Assembly: GCA_004369045.1 (NCBI GenBank)
Contig: ML213510.1
Location: 1-64,000, forward strand
Reading direction: 5' to 3'
Source of the DNA: Heliocybe sulcata
Lineage: Eukaryota; Basidiomycota; Agaricomycetes; Gloeophyllales; Gloeophyllaceae
Length of the DNA stretch: 64,000 nucleotides
A program made the position numbers and the translations under genes. The notes under the pieces are model-generated. The model had not been told where the DNA came from and made no database searches. It worked only from the letters and a program-made list of their open reading frames with translations. This document shows positions 1 through 14,060 of the stretch, in pieces (positions within the stretch are counted from its first letter, which is position 1; every line of letters starts with the position of its first letter).

Positions 1-558
1 GCTCTAGCGTACTAGTAAATAATACAGCTCTTATATACCCATTCAGGGGTTCGTAGGATAATATATTCAAGAAAGAAAGGAGCTCTAACATGAGCGTGAT
101 TAAAGAATGAATTGAAAGCGTTGGTAATCCCTCAGCCACCCGGCCCGAGACTTGCCCAACGGGCGTACGTTAGCCGGTCCAGTTCCCGAACCGTCACAAG
201 CTGCCTCCGCCCACTGATATTCCAGTACTCTCGTTGTCCCACCCTCGCGGCGTCGTGTCCACAGTCGAGGCCGTACTTGGGCCGGACCGCAGTATACCCG
301 TTGTCTCCATTTTGTTCTTCGGCTTGCGGAGCCTGTCAGCACGAAGGAACGCATCGTAGGACCGTCCTTCCAGAGCTCAGAACCGCATCTTCGACCTGAC
401 ACTCAGAGAGATGTGGCGCGAGATGGGCGTCGTGGGCCTCTTCGAATTCACGCATGCGAATCAATACACATGTACATCCCCTCAAATAATTACCAGTACG
501 CCTCTCCGTACATCAATAAATACCCCACCATTTAATAATACATTTTACGCATTAGCAC
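1..558. other. intergenic, no clear gene
   Basis: Downstream flank of the glutamate dehydrogenase gene. Short open frames exist on both strands but none has a recognisable domain. One minus-strand frame between about 380 and 195 has the look of a polar C-terminal tail rich in Ser, Thr and Gly, yet no upstream exons could be placed, so it is not called. Confidence 0.4.
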
Positions 559-2068
<1,510 letters not shown>

Positions 2069-3091
2069 TTTGCGGGGAGAAGGAGTTATGTCTACGCCGT
2101 CCAGGGAGGTGCTTTATATACCCAGAGGCAAGTGTTATCTTTGCTCCATGAACAGAACCTTGATACCAGCCAGATCGGCGCTCGTACAGTGGCGCCTCAT
2201 CGATGAAGTCATCTCTCATTGGCTGCTGCTACCTCGGACGGCGTCGGCCGTTGTCACGTGACCGCGTTTTCAGTTCGACGCGATCGCGAGCAATTCTCTC
2301 CGCCGGCTTTCCTTGCGGCCCGTCCTGTGCTCGTTCTAGTGTGGGTCGAGGACGCATGGCAAGCGCACTCTGCAGGCTGTAGCGCATGCACACCATGTCT
2401 ATTCACGGTGAAGTGAGCGCTCCGTCGGCCGACAGCGATCGAGTCAAAGTCGAAGGAAAAAGCTGAAGATTGTTCCGCAGGCAATCCCGGGTTCCTGGGG
2501 ACGCCGCGATTATCTGATAAGATCCTTGTCCAGCCTCATCCGACTTTGTCCGACACGTTGGGTTACGAAGAATTACAGTACTGGACTATCTGAGTTGTTC
2601 ATGATTGATCGCTTATGTCGAGAGGTTCTAAGCATGGCTCGTCGGCCATACCATCTCTCGAGCGAGTACGAAGTAATAATAATGTCAATTAATATCTGTG
2701 AAGGGAGCCATGTTGTGAAGGCCCTGACATCGATCGACTTGCCGCAGCTTGGAACGGAACACCGTGCTGAGCCGCTTGATCACTTGTACTTACGTCGACT
2801 TCTGTACAGGCGATAATCTGCAATAATGTTGTAGTAGTTCGTGGCTGCCTAACGCGTCCGGGGATATCACAAGCGTGTCGAACTTGGAACTCACGCCTCG
2901 TTATCAAGGAGGTTTCGAGCGCTGCCACCAATTGGTGAATGGTCGCCGTTGCGCTGCACCGTCTGCTTTTTAGCTTGAGGAGAACCAAGTTTCTGAGGGA
3001 TAGCGTCTGCAAAGGATCTACCAATTGCTCTCGTTTAAACAGTTCCGCTATATCCCTAGCCCTCACTCGGAAATACTGCTCGAGAGGAGCC
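2069..3091. other. divergent intergenic region between gdhA and S33 hydrolase
   Basis: About 1 kb between two start codons pointing away from each other, so it should hold both promoters. I see no convincing coding exon in it; the open frames at 2526-2816 and on the minus strand at 2689-3192 lack family features. No specific regulatory motif is claimed. Confidence 0.4.
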
Positions 3092-5224
3092 ATGACCGCA
3101 ATCGAAACTCTACAAGACGGCCAGACTACGGAAACATACGTCATCAAAGGTGCGCTATACACAGTTCCGTTGCAGTCTCTTACGCGTCCCACACGCAGAG
3201 GGCGTCAAAGTCGTCGAACGGTTCTTCCAGCTACCGTTAGACTACGCGAAACCCGATGGCAAGAAAATCCAAGTATTCGCTCGGCATATGATACCGAAGT
3301 GGAAAGCCAAGACTTCGAAGGAGGAGGACGAGCTACCCTATCGTATGTATCCGATGTTGGCTGGCTCCGGGCTGCGATTACGCCTTCTTGGTGACCGATG
3401 CTCGGAATAGTCTTGTATCTTCAAGGTGGGCAGTTCATCCGTGCAAGTCGAAATTAACCCTAACAGTTCCTGCAGGTGGTCCCGGTTTCGAGATACCTCT
3501 CCAGGACACTTCCGGCTTTGCCAAGGAGGTGAATGCACTTTGCACAAATCCGCTAAACAATACCTAACTTTAAATTACCTCCTCAGATTCACGAAAAAGG
3601 ATACCAGGTCCGCATATATCCTCTAGCTTTCAACAGTGAATGCAATTAACTGCGCTCCAGACTCTCTGGCTAGACCAGCGCGGGACGGGCCTCAGCACAG
3701 CCATATCTCCGGACGTCTTGACCTCCCTGAAGAGCGACCAGGAGATCGCCGATTACCTCAAGCACTTCCGCGCAGACAACATAGGTACTTTCTCGTCCCC
3801 ACGCAGCCGCGAGCCGTTCTGAGAATCTCTGGAGTCAGGGATTGCGAAGCGATAAGGCAGATCCTCATCGGCCACAAGCCACACCCGGAAGACCGCAAGT
3901 GGACGATCATGGGGCAGAGCTTTGGCGGGTTCTGCGCCATCACGTATTTGTCCTTCCATAGTCAGGGTCTGAAAGAAGTCTTTATGACAGGCGGGCTCGC
4001 TCCGCTAGTCGACCATCCCGATCCGGTATACAAGGCCACTATAAGTGAGTGTACAGGCTCCTTTATATTGAGTATGCGCTGATTTGAACTTGTAGAAAAG
4101 GTCGCGCAGAGGAACAAGATATATTATGAAAAATATCCGCGGGATATCAAGCGCGTGAGTCTCACTGCATTCAGAAATTGCGCCCGGTTTCAATCTGAAG
4201 GATACGATGGAAGGTCCGGGATCTCTTAACGTATCTAGAAGAAAATGAAGTTCTCCTACCGAACGGAGGCCGGCTGACGCCCCGCCGTTGGCAGCAGCTC
4301 GGGCTCGACCTCGGCATGTCCGGTGACTTCTCTCTCTCGCCTCATCACTGAAGCCTCGTCCGCAGGCGGTATCGACCGGATTCACCGTAAGCGCGCATAC
4401 ACACTCCCGACTTACGTATCGTCTGAACACCTCCAAAGAGCTCGTCCTGCGCGCTTCGAACGATCTAGCGCTGTTCGGGAAGCTGTCGTACAAGCTCCTG
4501 CAGACGGTCGAGCGGAAGCAAGACTTTGACGGCAATCCGCTGTTTGCGATTCTGCACGAGCCTATCTACTGTCAGGGGTGAGTCGCACTTTTATTCTATC
4601 AGCAGGGGGCAGAGGTGAAGTATGGGGCGGCGCAGGCAAGCGCCACGGTGGGCGGCTGCCCGTGTTGTTGAGCAGGACCCGCGGTTCTCGTGGGCGCATG
4701 TGAAGACGCTCGCGGAGACTGAGCCGATTTATTACTTTGGCGAGATGGTGAGATGGGTTCTTGTCCCGTTCGCTTCAGAGCTGACAGTTGTTATTTGCTG
4801 TTGCACAGATTTTCCCAGACATGTTCGACGATTATAGCAATTTGCGACCTCTGAAAGGCGCCGCAGAGCTGCTCGCGAGGGACAGCTCGTGGGGCCCGCT
4901 TTACGACTTGAAGCAGCTCGCTAAGAACGAGGTCAAAGTCAGCGCTGCTACGTACGTCCCCCACTTGCTCTTGAGCGTCTCTCGCTGATCGTTTTGTCGT
5001 CAGATATATCGATGACATGTGAGTCTCTAGTTGGCTGCACCGACTATCCTGTAAACTAACGATGTCACAGGTACGTGGATTATGGGTTGGCGCAGGAGAC
5101 GGCTGCGGCTATCCGTGGTACGGAGCAGTATATTACGAATCAACTGTTCCACAATGGGATCCATGCGGAGCCGAAAGAGGTGATGCAGCGGTTGTTTGCG
5201 CTTTCGAGGAGGGAGTATGATTAG
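3092..5224 (+). CDS. prolyl aminopeptidase-like alpha/beta hydrolase (peptidase S33)
   Basis: Predicted to release N-terminal proline or act on related small peptides; the exact substrate cannot be told from sequence. At least eight short exons are needed. The first is 3092-3149 (MTAIETLQDGQTTETYVIK) and the second opens at 3199 (EGVKVVERFFQLPLDYAKP). Later exons give YLQGGPGFE (oxyanion region), TLWLDQRGTGLST and the nucleophile elbow MGQSFGG, with its catalytic Ser. The last exons carry YVDYGLAQETAA and FHNGIHAEP, where the catalytic His is expected. This order, with the DQRG(T)G-type block before GQSFGG, is typical of fungal proline iminopeptidases. The stop is at 5222-5224. No signal peptide is seen, so it is probably cytosolic. 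Some internal splice sites are uncertain. Confidence 0.85.
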
Positions 5225-5593
5225 TGGTTGTCAAATCCAGCGGGAGCTTTGATACGGGAGGAAGTGTTGTCGTATTGTATGCATTTCATTCCATTATCGA
5301 CGATGCGATTTCAGGGTGTACTTCCTGTCTCCCGAGGTCTATTGCCATCCATGCTTGGAATAAAAAGGTATTCATGGTGCCGTTGAGACCTTTTACCCTA
5401 CTGAATCCGACAGTTACTGCATGCTGAATTATTGACAGAAGGTAACCTAACGTAGAATGCTCTGACTCCCGGGCAGGCGACATAATGTCGAGAGTGTACA
5501 GGAAGGTATCTTGAGGCGGCACCAGAGGTCAAGGAGCAAGGCACTGGATCCATTCAAAGAATAGAACTTGGTGACTAATATCACGAGCCACTC
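5225..5593. other. convergent intergenic region, nothing recognised
   Basis: About 370 bases between the ends of two convergent hydrolase genes. It should hold both 3' untranslated regions; no coding or repeat signal was recognised. Confidence 0.5.
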
Positions 5594-6792
5594 TCACACG
5601 ACGGACGCTTCCATGTATGCAGTTAGGGAGACCTCGGGCTCGTCCCAATGCATCTGGGTTACAGGTAAGCAGGATGAAAGAGGGATGGAATCAGATCACT
5701 TACAAAGTGGTTTGCCCCGGGAATTGACTTGACGTGAACAAAACCGCCTCCATTCTTTTTGTCGTCGTCCTCGATCGACCACATACCAGTAATCGAATAA
5801 GAGCAAGTAGCGTCTCCGCATAACAGAGATACCTTCATCTTCGGCAGCATCCTCCGGATCTCCGTATCGAAGCAAGCTTTAGTGTAGATGCCGTTCGCTT
5901 GTGCCATAGTCGTAAACATGACCGGCATCTCCTGCGGACCCTCATCAACCATTTCTGCAATGTCCTCGCTACTCATGCTGTAGATTGTAGGTGCACGCCT
6001 CGCACTGGGCAAGATGTGCGACAGCGTGCTGGGATCCCGAGAGGTTATGTCCCTGTGATCAAAGTATGACGTGATCCAGCGTGTATAGAAGGGCGTCTGC
6101 AGCTCTACGGGGATAGTGGTGTCCATGTGTGGAGACCAGAGCTGCGGCGGGAGTGGTAGCCCGAAGGCGATGGATGGCGGCTCTAATATACACGCACATG
6201 TCAGCAGTCTGTTAGTACTGCATGAATATAACATACCTTGCATGATATATGCTCTAATGTATGCTCCGAGACGCTTCTGCGCGCCTTCGGGGAGTTGGTC
6301 CACATTGGCAATTGCCGCAGTAGCCAGACCATTCCCCGCCGACCAGCCAAGGAGAGCAATACCGCCACTCTTGCCGTCGTGGGATATGGGCAGCGGGTTG
6401 TGCTGCTGAATGAAGGCATCGATGAATTTTGCAAATTCGAGTCCGCGAGCATTCAGGTAGGAGGCCTTCTCGTCGTCCGTGCCGCTGAACAGGATCGCCG
6501 ACTCTGACTCGAGCACAGGTGTAGATCCTCCATAACCTCGGCGATTGACAGCGACGAAGCGGACGTTTTGTTGGCCTGACAGAGCCTGTACCCTCTTGAA
6601 AATTGCTAGAGGCATAACATCAGAGGTACAGTGGGAGTCAGCCTACGACTGCAGCTCACCACTGGTGAAACCCATGCCATGGATGGCGATGATGGTGGTG
6701 TAAGAGGAGCTCTGAGGCGGAATACCGCTGTCCGTGTAGGAAAAGCGGGTTTCCGAAGCGTCAGCAACGAGAGTCAATGATTTGAGGGTCAT
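5594..6792 (-). CDS. alpha/beta-hydrolase fold protein
   Basis: A serine hydrolase of unknown substrate. The first exon encodes MTLKSLTLVADASETRFSYT and then IIAIHGMGFTSG, the strand plus oxyanion-type HG turn. After an intron comes VAVNRRGYGGST, the nucleophile elbow LLGWSAGNG (catalytic Ser), a lid region rich in Pro, and near the end PGANHF, whose His fits the triad. A final small exon after an intron beginning GTAAGTGATC gives MHWDEPEVSLTAYMEASVV and the stop at 5594-5596. The start is placed at 6792; an in-frame ATG at 6891 would add 33 residues and cannot be ruled out. It converges with the S33 hydrolase gene. No break was seen. Confidence 0.8.
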
Positions 6793-8005
6793 GGACGATA
6801 GTTTGAAAGGCGGTAAATGGCCTTTCGAGCTCGGGCGCAAGTGCACTTTGAAGTAAGACCGGAGACCCATCCTGGAGCTACAGAAGGCCATACCATATAG
6901 TCTTAGAGACTCCCCAAATTTGAAGGCACTGCCGCATTTTCGGACAGGCTACGCTGATATTTGTGGGTGCAGGCCCGAAGGATCATACTACCAAGACCGC
7001 GATGCCCGCAACTGACCGTATCCCCGCGGATGGATTCCCAAAGCTTCGCAGGCACCAGTGCTCAGAGACTCGTAGGGACGGGGTAGTGCGGCTGCTGCAC
7101 TACGGCACTGGTCTGTAGAACCTTCCTGAATGTTAGAATATGTACAGACGACCCTGCATTCTGCGACTTGAGAGAGTATAAGTAACCACTTTATATGCTT
7201 ACCAAGGACTGGCATGTGTCGAAAGCTTGCTAGATAGCTGACTGTAATGGCTAAAGCGACACATATTCCATGTAGCGGCATTACTTCAAGGGGCCGAGCG
7301 AGGTGCGTGCGACGCCGTCTATGCTTAACCAAACCCTCCCAGATCTGCAATTCCGAGTACTTGAACCCAGAACGGGCTCCCCACAGCCCCCACTTATCCT
7401 GAGGGAATTAAGGGAGAGCTCCCACGGTCTCTCCCATTACGGCAATCCACGCCACATCTCGCGTGGAGCGGAAACTGCCGGCTAGACGCCCAGGCGTCAA
7501 TGTCGTCTTTCTCGATCAGTTGGGCCATCCGTCCATCGCACAGTCTCTCGTGTCCACCCGCCGTCCCTCGCTGTCCTGGTCTTGTCTCAGTTTGCTGATG
7601 CGCTTGATCGTCCCAACTGGTTCGGCTGCTGGACTTAGCGCATTCCTGCTACACTGGCGACCGACTTAGATTGTTTTGTTGCTTCCGATGCTCTTCGCTC
7701 TCCGTTCAGCACACTTCATCCCGCGCATAGCAGACTTTTACGCCCAGGGAAGACACTTGGACAAAGGAGGAAGGTGGATAGATGTCGAGGGAGAGAATGC
7801 CGTGTGCCTGCCCGTATGTCTTTCTCATCACTATTACTATCTTCCCCTGCATCACTTTCTCAACTTGCTGCACTTGATTCCACCTCACCACCATTGGATT
7901 ACACATTATAAGGATGTAACAGTACCTATGGATCAGTACAAAATAAGATATGCATTAGATCTTTATAGTAATATCCTGCAAGACTCGCGTCCCGGGCACC
8001 CTGCA
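6793..8005. other. intergenic, nothing recognised
   Basis: About 1.2 kb between the alpha/beta hydrolase start and the 3' end of the Crypton gene. Open frames are short, and no domain, repeat end or RNA gene was recognised. The right part probably belongs to the Crypton flank, but the element's end cannot be fixed because Cryptons lack terminal repeats. Confidence 0.35.
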
Positions 8006-10367
8006 TCACAAGCCACTGTAACGTTGTGCGCGTTCCTCCGGCGATCCGTTCTTACTGCGACGCAGCTTCAGCTCACCGCGTCTGCCCTTTGCCTTTCGAA
8101 TGGCCTCAAGTAGGGCGGTTATACCAGCTGTGTGTTCCGGGTAGTCAGCCTTAAATTTTGCTTCATCGCGACGGTAACTATTGCAGCAATCAGCATCCGG
8201 AACGAGACGCTGACTACGATCACACTCACATATCAATGAATTCGGTTGCGATGGTCTTACGCTGCCCATACACGACGGCCCCGCCCTGCTTTATCTGCTC
8301 TTCGGTCCAGTCTCGCAACGGGACTGAGAGGGACCGCGATGAATCGGCATATTCCCAGTCACGAAGAACAAGCGTCCAACTGCCGGATCCGGTCGGTATC
8401 TTCGGAATAATCCACGCTGGATTCTTGCGCGATGGGGTGCATGGGGCTGCCGGTGGCTGGTAAGGTGTGAATTGCGGCGCCGATATCGACGCAATGGGCG
8501 GGAAATGGAAGTTTAGTGGTCGTGAGAAGAGCACTTCACGTCTGGGAGTTTCCATGCTGCTAATAGAGACTGAAGCATAGTTCGGCAGGACAGGAGGGAC
8601 AGCTGGAAATGCTGCATGGTATGGAATAGCAGCTGGAGGGGGAATGTGGTGCATCACCTGGACTTGCCGGACAAGCACCTGATTCTTCTCGTCAATGCGG
8701 GCCATAAGCTGATGCAAGTCAGCGACAGATGCTGCGCGCGTGAGCGCAGCCTCCCCCATCAGCGACTGATCAGCTTCCCGGGAGATCGGACATGGCGCAT
8801 CGGAGTGGTCCTCCTCGTAATTATAGAGTTCATCAAGTAGATATCTGATAAGTGTGTCACGCTGTGATAGAACCCCGTCAGATCATTAAGATCGCTCTGG
8901 TTGATGATCAGCTTACATGCTCTTTCTCGGCCCAGCCTCCCCACCATCGGACGACAGAAAGCGGCCATCACTCTCCGACAGGTGCAAACATAAACCTATA
9001 CTGGGCTCCTCCACGCCGAAAGCAGTGTGTCATGAAGCATCCTGCGCCGCGGAGACCAGCTCGTTCTGCAAAGTCATTGAGCTCCTTCTGCACCAAATCT
9101 GATGTCAGAGCGCGGTGGGGATGCACTTTACAGTCCGGTCCGATGAAGGGAAAGACATAGTCGTCAGGTTGCAGCTGGCGCCCAAGCAACACCTCGTAAT
9201 AGTCGAACCAATCAAGAATGTGGGCGTACATGTCGATCACGGGTGTTTTAGGCTGCGTGTAAATCTTATAATTATGTCCTGTTCAAAGTGATCAATGATA
9301 GGTACCAGTGCGACACTCGTGGAATCCATTTTGACGCACCACATAGAGCTTGATTCTTGTCCTGCTTGCATTGCCAGTTCTTCCGATTCTTGAGATTGAC
9401 CTCAAAATAGGGTGGATCAAGGGGTGTGCCACCTTTTCGCCATTCATCGTTGAATTCAAAATGCTTATACTGCAGCTGGGTACTTTCACAGTTCCTGTTC
9501 CCATGGTCAGTCAATTGCTCAATCAGTGAAGATGCTCTCGGAACTAGTACGGACCTGGTCCATATGACAAAGCTCAGGGAAGATCTGGCCAGAAACTGTA
9601 AATAGATAGCCTTTGTCTCTGCATGCTTAGGATTCTCGGGCAGATGCCACGGCTTCTCCGGGGCAAGCTGGGTCATCGACCACTCATACAACGTCTCCAT
9701 GCACTCCCTAGACATCGTGCGTGAGTGCTTTCTCTCCCCTCCATCGATCCCATGCTTATGTTTGATGGATCACATCATGTCTTCCACAACTGCGGAACGG
9801 ACAGGGTTGCCAGTCCACTTCTGTTGTGTCTCATGATACGACCACTGCCCTCGGTACGTGCCCCCATCACTATTTCCAATACTTTGTGAGCCTGATATCA
9901 ATGAGATACATATCCCAAATCACTCACAGTTGATCGTATTCGTGCAACAGAGCCGCGTGGATCTGCGCAGCAGTCGAATTGCCCAAATCTTGTTCGAAGC
10001 ATTTATGGACAAGATACATCGAGATTACTGTTGGCGTTGCCTCGACTGGGTGACCCTCTAGAGCGGTGCAATACATAGGGTCCTTGAGTAATACTGACTT
10101 CTCTGCTAGACCCAGCTCTCCGTCTCCAGGCTGGAAGGCCGTATTATTGCTGACAGACTGCTCTTGCTGAGTGGAGAAGCTGGCGAACCATTTCCGTGCA
10201 TTTGCAACTTGCTGCTGGTACTTTGCAGTAGTGTTCCGGGCATGCAGATACTGAGTGGTCTTTTCCTTTCCCAGTGCTTGCAGCTCCGCAAGACTCGCAG
10301 AAGGTGTCGACGTTGTCTTCCGGGCGGTGGAGTTCTTCCGTGCAGGCTTTGCTTTAGTCACAGCCAT
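8006..10367 (-). pseudogene. Crypton tyrosine recombinase (decayed DNA transposon gene)
   Basis: Encodes a tyrosine-recombinase transposase that would move the element by cutting and rejoining a circular form. Reading from 10367 (MAVTKAKPARKNSTARK), a Lys-rich N-terminus leads to a core-binding region. Then come the box-I-like Arg in WTRNCESTQLQYKHFEF, the box-II motif THCFRRGGAQYRFMF (H-x-x-R), RWWGGWAE and, after an intron, DTLIRYLLDE, whose Tyr is the likely nucleophile. The C-terminal half holds WTLVLRDWEY...PLRDWTEEQIKQ, which fits the GCR1_C-type DNA-binding domain that fungal Cryptons carry. Two in-frame TGA codons, near 9770 and 8968, sit in otherwise well-kept coding sequence; the second replaces an expected Arg. 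The copy therefore looks inactive unless unrecognised introns remove them. It interrupts a row of host genes. Confidence 0.8.
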
Positions 10368-11230
10368 AGCTGCAGATGAAGGGGACAGGAGACACACCAG
10401 GGCTCCCTGTAGTGCCCGTCCGCCCAGCAAAACAGTCCCGATTTAATCTAAGACCGCCCTGCTGATCACTATCATACACAGGTCAGCATCGGTAGTCTCT
10501 GCTGTAGTACGAAGTTACACTACAGGCACACACTGTATTTGCAGAAGTGAAATACAAAATACACAAAGAGTCTGTTCTCGATATTGCGCAGAGTGCACAT
10601 ACATCGGGTGCTTGAAGCGGAGAGCATGCCAGCAATCAGGAGCCTGCATCGCCAACGCCAGGACTGATCACTCACTCGACCCACTCACAACTCTCACACG
10701 TCTCCGCAATGCCCACCCACTGCTCCATAACATCGAACCCATAGGCTACTCAAACAAACTGGCCTGGGTGTCCTCGTGCTCCCGAGCAAGTTGATTGTCA
10801 GCAAGGTCGGGGACAGCCGAACACCACTCGCTGGAAGCAGATAGTCTCCGTCTGTTGCTCATCCTGCAGAGAAACCAGATGCAAGGCAAGTACGGTATCT
10901 GGATATTGAGCATGTTGTTGAGGATGGCGAGTGACATCAACGTAGTCGGCCGGGTAGAGTGGATACGCCGCTGACTCGAACGTGGACCTCTGTACAGGAT
11001 TGTACTGTCATCCGCCGAGACCAGAGAGGTTGGAAGCGAGGGCGAGATGAAGAGCGGCTGAAGGCAGCATGCTGGATGCGGAGACGTTGTGTCGGCGACG
11101 GCGATGGCGACGGCGACGAACGGCGTTTGAAGTCGCGTGAGTGGTAGTAGTACATCAGTAGAGAAAAACTCGCACTCACTTGACTCATATAGGAGTGAAT
11201 GATCCGCCGGCCGCCTTCAAATCCAACCCA
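10368..11230. other. Crypton 5' flank and intergenic sequence
   Basis: Upstream of the Crypton start. No direct or inverted terminal repeat could be found that would mark the element's end, as expected for Cryptons. No gene is recognised. Confidence 0.35.
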
Positions 11231-12853
11231 TCAGTCATCACTCACGCCCCCAAAGACTGGCACGCACCTCTCCTCAACGCCCACGCCTGCCAGCCCCGTC
11301 AGCGTACCCACAACCTCCCACAACCTCCTCCACCCATCCTTCATCCCCTTCCCCGTCGTGCCCCGCTGCAGCAGGCAAAAAGTCGATATCGTCACTCTCC
11401 TCCTCCCAAACCCACCCCCGAGCTTCCGTAGCTCTGCTGCCTGCTTTTCCTCCACGAGCACGCTGATCTGCACTCGGAGGTGGTTGGACCACATGTGGCA
11501 CGCCGACTTGAGGGGCGGAGAGGTCTGTGGGAAGGGTGCGGGCAGGGCGAAGAGGAGGCGGTCGAGCTGTCCAGCGCAAGTGACTGATGATTGGTGCTAA
11601 AGTTACAAGCCAATGGAGAAGCTGGCAAAGCTGGAGTGGGGAGGTGAGGCTGAGGATGTGGGTGAGCGAGTGAGTGACGGAGGGAAGGAGAGGGGGGGAT
11701 GTACATTCATCACTGCTTTTGCGCACATCATTTTTCAGAGCTTGTGCCTCTTGTTCTCGCGCCATCCGTCGGACTCCGGCTCCCTGTCATCAGTGTCGTC
11801 CTCGGGATCCAGCAGTCCAAGCTCTCCACACTCACCCCGCCCTCCCCCTCCGTCCTCTGCACCTGCGCAAGCCGGTGCCGCATCGTGCGCCAGTATCCAC
11901 CTGCCGCCTCCAATGCCTGTGTCTGCGTGCACGGCGCGGTGTCATGCAGTCACTCGCAGACAACGACGAGCTCTGCGAGCTGCGGTGACATGACGGCTTG
12001 CATGAGTATGAAGGTGGTGGTGTAGGGGCTCTGCGCGAGGAGGGCGGGCTTGGGGGATAGAGCATGTGGGCTGTTTTGCGAGCGCTGGAGACGGGTTATG
12101 TAAGGGAAGTTGAGATATGAGGAGGAAGGGAGCAACGCACGGCATAAAAGCTTGTAGGAGACCCCAGGTGTTTGCTTCCATATGCAGTGGGATGTCGTGA
12201 TGCTGAGACAGGTTGCCAGAGAAAGAAGCGGCCGCACTGCTCGCTGTGATGCGTTCTCGCCGTGCATGGCTGTTGAGGTCATGTCGCGGTTCTTCGTGGG
12301 TCGAGGGAGTGAGAACGGGTGAGAAGGAGCGGTCAGATGGCAGGGTAGCCATCTCGCTGACATGTCGAAGATGACACAAGGGTATTGAAGCGCGGCGGTG
12401 GCAGTGACGAAGACGCGAGCGTAGTACCATCCTCCGAAACCTTGACACTTGCAGTGGAGTGGTGAAACAAATAGGATCTTGACGCTCGAGACCAGCAGGG
12501 TGGCCTCCACGGACATAACGAGATTGTGGTAGCATCCTGTAATGTAGCAGTCAGCACTAGATAGCCAACCAGACAACAAACATCGACTCACCTGTATACT
12601 CGGGATCCGCCTCTCAACAAAGCCACCAAGAAGGGACAGCTTGCGCGCAACTCGCGGGAGGCCGAATCGTCCCTATATCAATCTCGGAGATCCATTCAAG
12701 ACCTCTTCTTGATGCGATGTCATCCTGACACTCAACCACAAGAACGGATACGTGGTGCTGGAGCCCGAGGGACTGCTTGCGGGATCCCCAGTTATTCGAA
12801 AGCGAGCCATAAGGCATTGAGGTGGGACGGCAGTCGACAGGACATCGACGCAA
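11231..12853 (-). CDS. possible unresolved multi-exon gene
   Basis: Two stretches on the minus strand read like exons, but I cannot join them into a model. About 11,494-11,231 gives an amphipathic helical segment (NHLRVQISVLVEEKQAAEL, then RVTISTFCLLQRGTTGKG). About 12,040-11,950 gives SPYTTTFILMQAVMSPQLAE followed by a possible GTGACTG donor, with a candidate next exon to about 11,740 (YWRTMRHRLAQVQRTE). The flavour is of an all-helical repeat protein. The family is not recognised, and start, stop and splice sites are open. It could also be a decayed gene. Confidence 0.2.
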
Positions 12854-13972
12854 GCACCGGGAGGTGAGCGTGATGAGCAGTAAAAAGAGTCAGCATGCAG
12901 TGGCTGTTGTGCAAGGAAGGATCAGTACTGAGTGTAGCACGGAAGGGGACTATAACGCACCTCGTATGTGACCTGCAATGTACGTGCAGCGAGGAGAGTA
13001 GGTTCAACAAGATTTCAAACTCCGCCATCAGACGCGTCAACCTCCTTCGGCGCGCGGTGGCTGAAGCCTTGGCTAAGGACATTTCAGTATCATTTTAGTG
13101 ATTATACCCCTTATATAAACACCAGAATGGTACTATTCAATGCTACCTGTGTATACATACAAAATTGTGCCCAGGACACGGTACTCCTCACTAACCGGCT
13201 TCTACGGCAGTATTACCGGACTCTGATTTAGTGGGTAATAGCTGGTAAAGTCCAGTAAGTAGGGGAAAGACTTACATTTAGCATAAATTCACGTGAATTT
13301 AAGCAGTCACACGTGAGCGCGCTACCCGTACTGACCCCAGGTTATACAGTGCAACGCGACACGGGCGCGATATATCAAATCAGGATATCAGACGCATCAA
13401 AGACATGCCGTGTCGCGCTATGCCATAGCACAGCAGTGTTCGCAGTCAGTACTAGATATCTGACTGATAAATAGATGTATCGACACTCTATTTCACACTA
13501 GTTATCTGATCACCACTTTGTATTGACAGCCTGCAGCTTTACAATTGTTGACTATGGCCAGGTCCTTTGCAACCGCGACCGCCCTCCCGAACCTATAGCA
13601 GCACTGGTACCTAGGGTTAGGTCTCGACGGAAGCATATCAAACGTGAGGGGAAGTGAACCAGGCCGGTGAACGGTGGCGACGAAGTTTGCAGTCAAAGGA
13701 CAGCGCCAAGCCTCTCAGCCACAGCCCGGCTATAGCATCGCCGGGATCCCGGGGTCAGGGGAGACCCCCATTTTAGGGCACAAAAATGGTATTCTAAAGT
13801 GTCACGATTAAAGCGACTTACCTTATGTTGTTCCGCGAATTGTTTTGCTCTTTCTAACTGGGAGTAGAATCCGTGCCTGCCAGTAGCGGTACGAGAGAGC
13901 GCGTTGCCACAATTAAGCATATTAATTCAATTCAGACGCACCCCATTACTATTTCAACTCATCCTCAGAATA
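12854..13972. other. intergenic, nothing firm
   Basis: About 1.1 kb with short open frames only. On the minus strand near 13,725 a stretch matches a Pol III A box (TGGCTGAGAGG), and a weak B box (GGTTCACTTCC) follows about 70 bases later. The arms do not fold into a cloverleaf, so no tRNA is called. Confidence 0.3.
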
Positions 13973-14060
13973 CATCAGGAAAATGCTAAATCGTCTTTTC
14001 TTCTTAGCGACATCTTTTTCGGTCTTAATTCCGATTTTCCCAGAGAAAATAAGGCAAGTC
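13973..14060 (-). repeat. MITE copy, cut by the assembly gap
   Basis: Begins CATCAGGAAAATGCTAAAT and runs into the Ns. It is closely similar, in reverse complement, to the right part of the small TIR element at about 54,433-54,633, including the CTTTTTCGGTCTTAA and CCGATTTTCCC blocks. The base pair before it is TA. Only the first ~88 bases are visible; the rest is in the gap. Confidence 0.75.

Noticed and set aside
100-402. Possible C-terminal exon of a gene in the first 400 bases
   Set aside because: One frame looks like a polar protein tail, but no upstream exon fits between it and the glutamate dehydrogenase stop.
13640-13730. Possible tRNA on the minus strand with A box TGGCTGAGAGG
   Set aside because: The B-box match is weak and the acceptor, anticodon and T stems do not pair.
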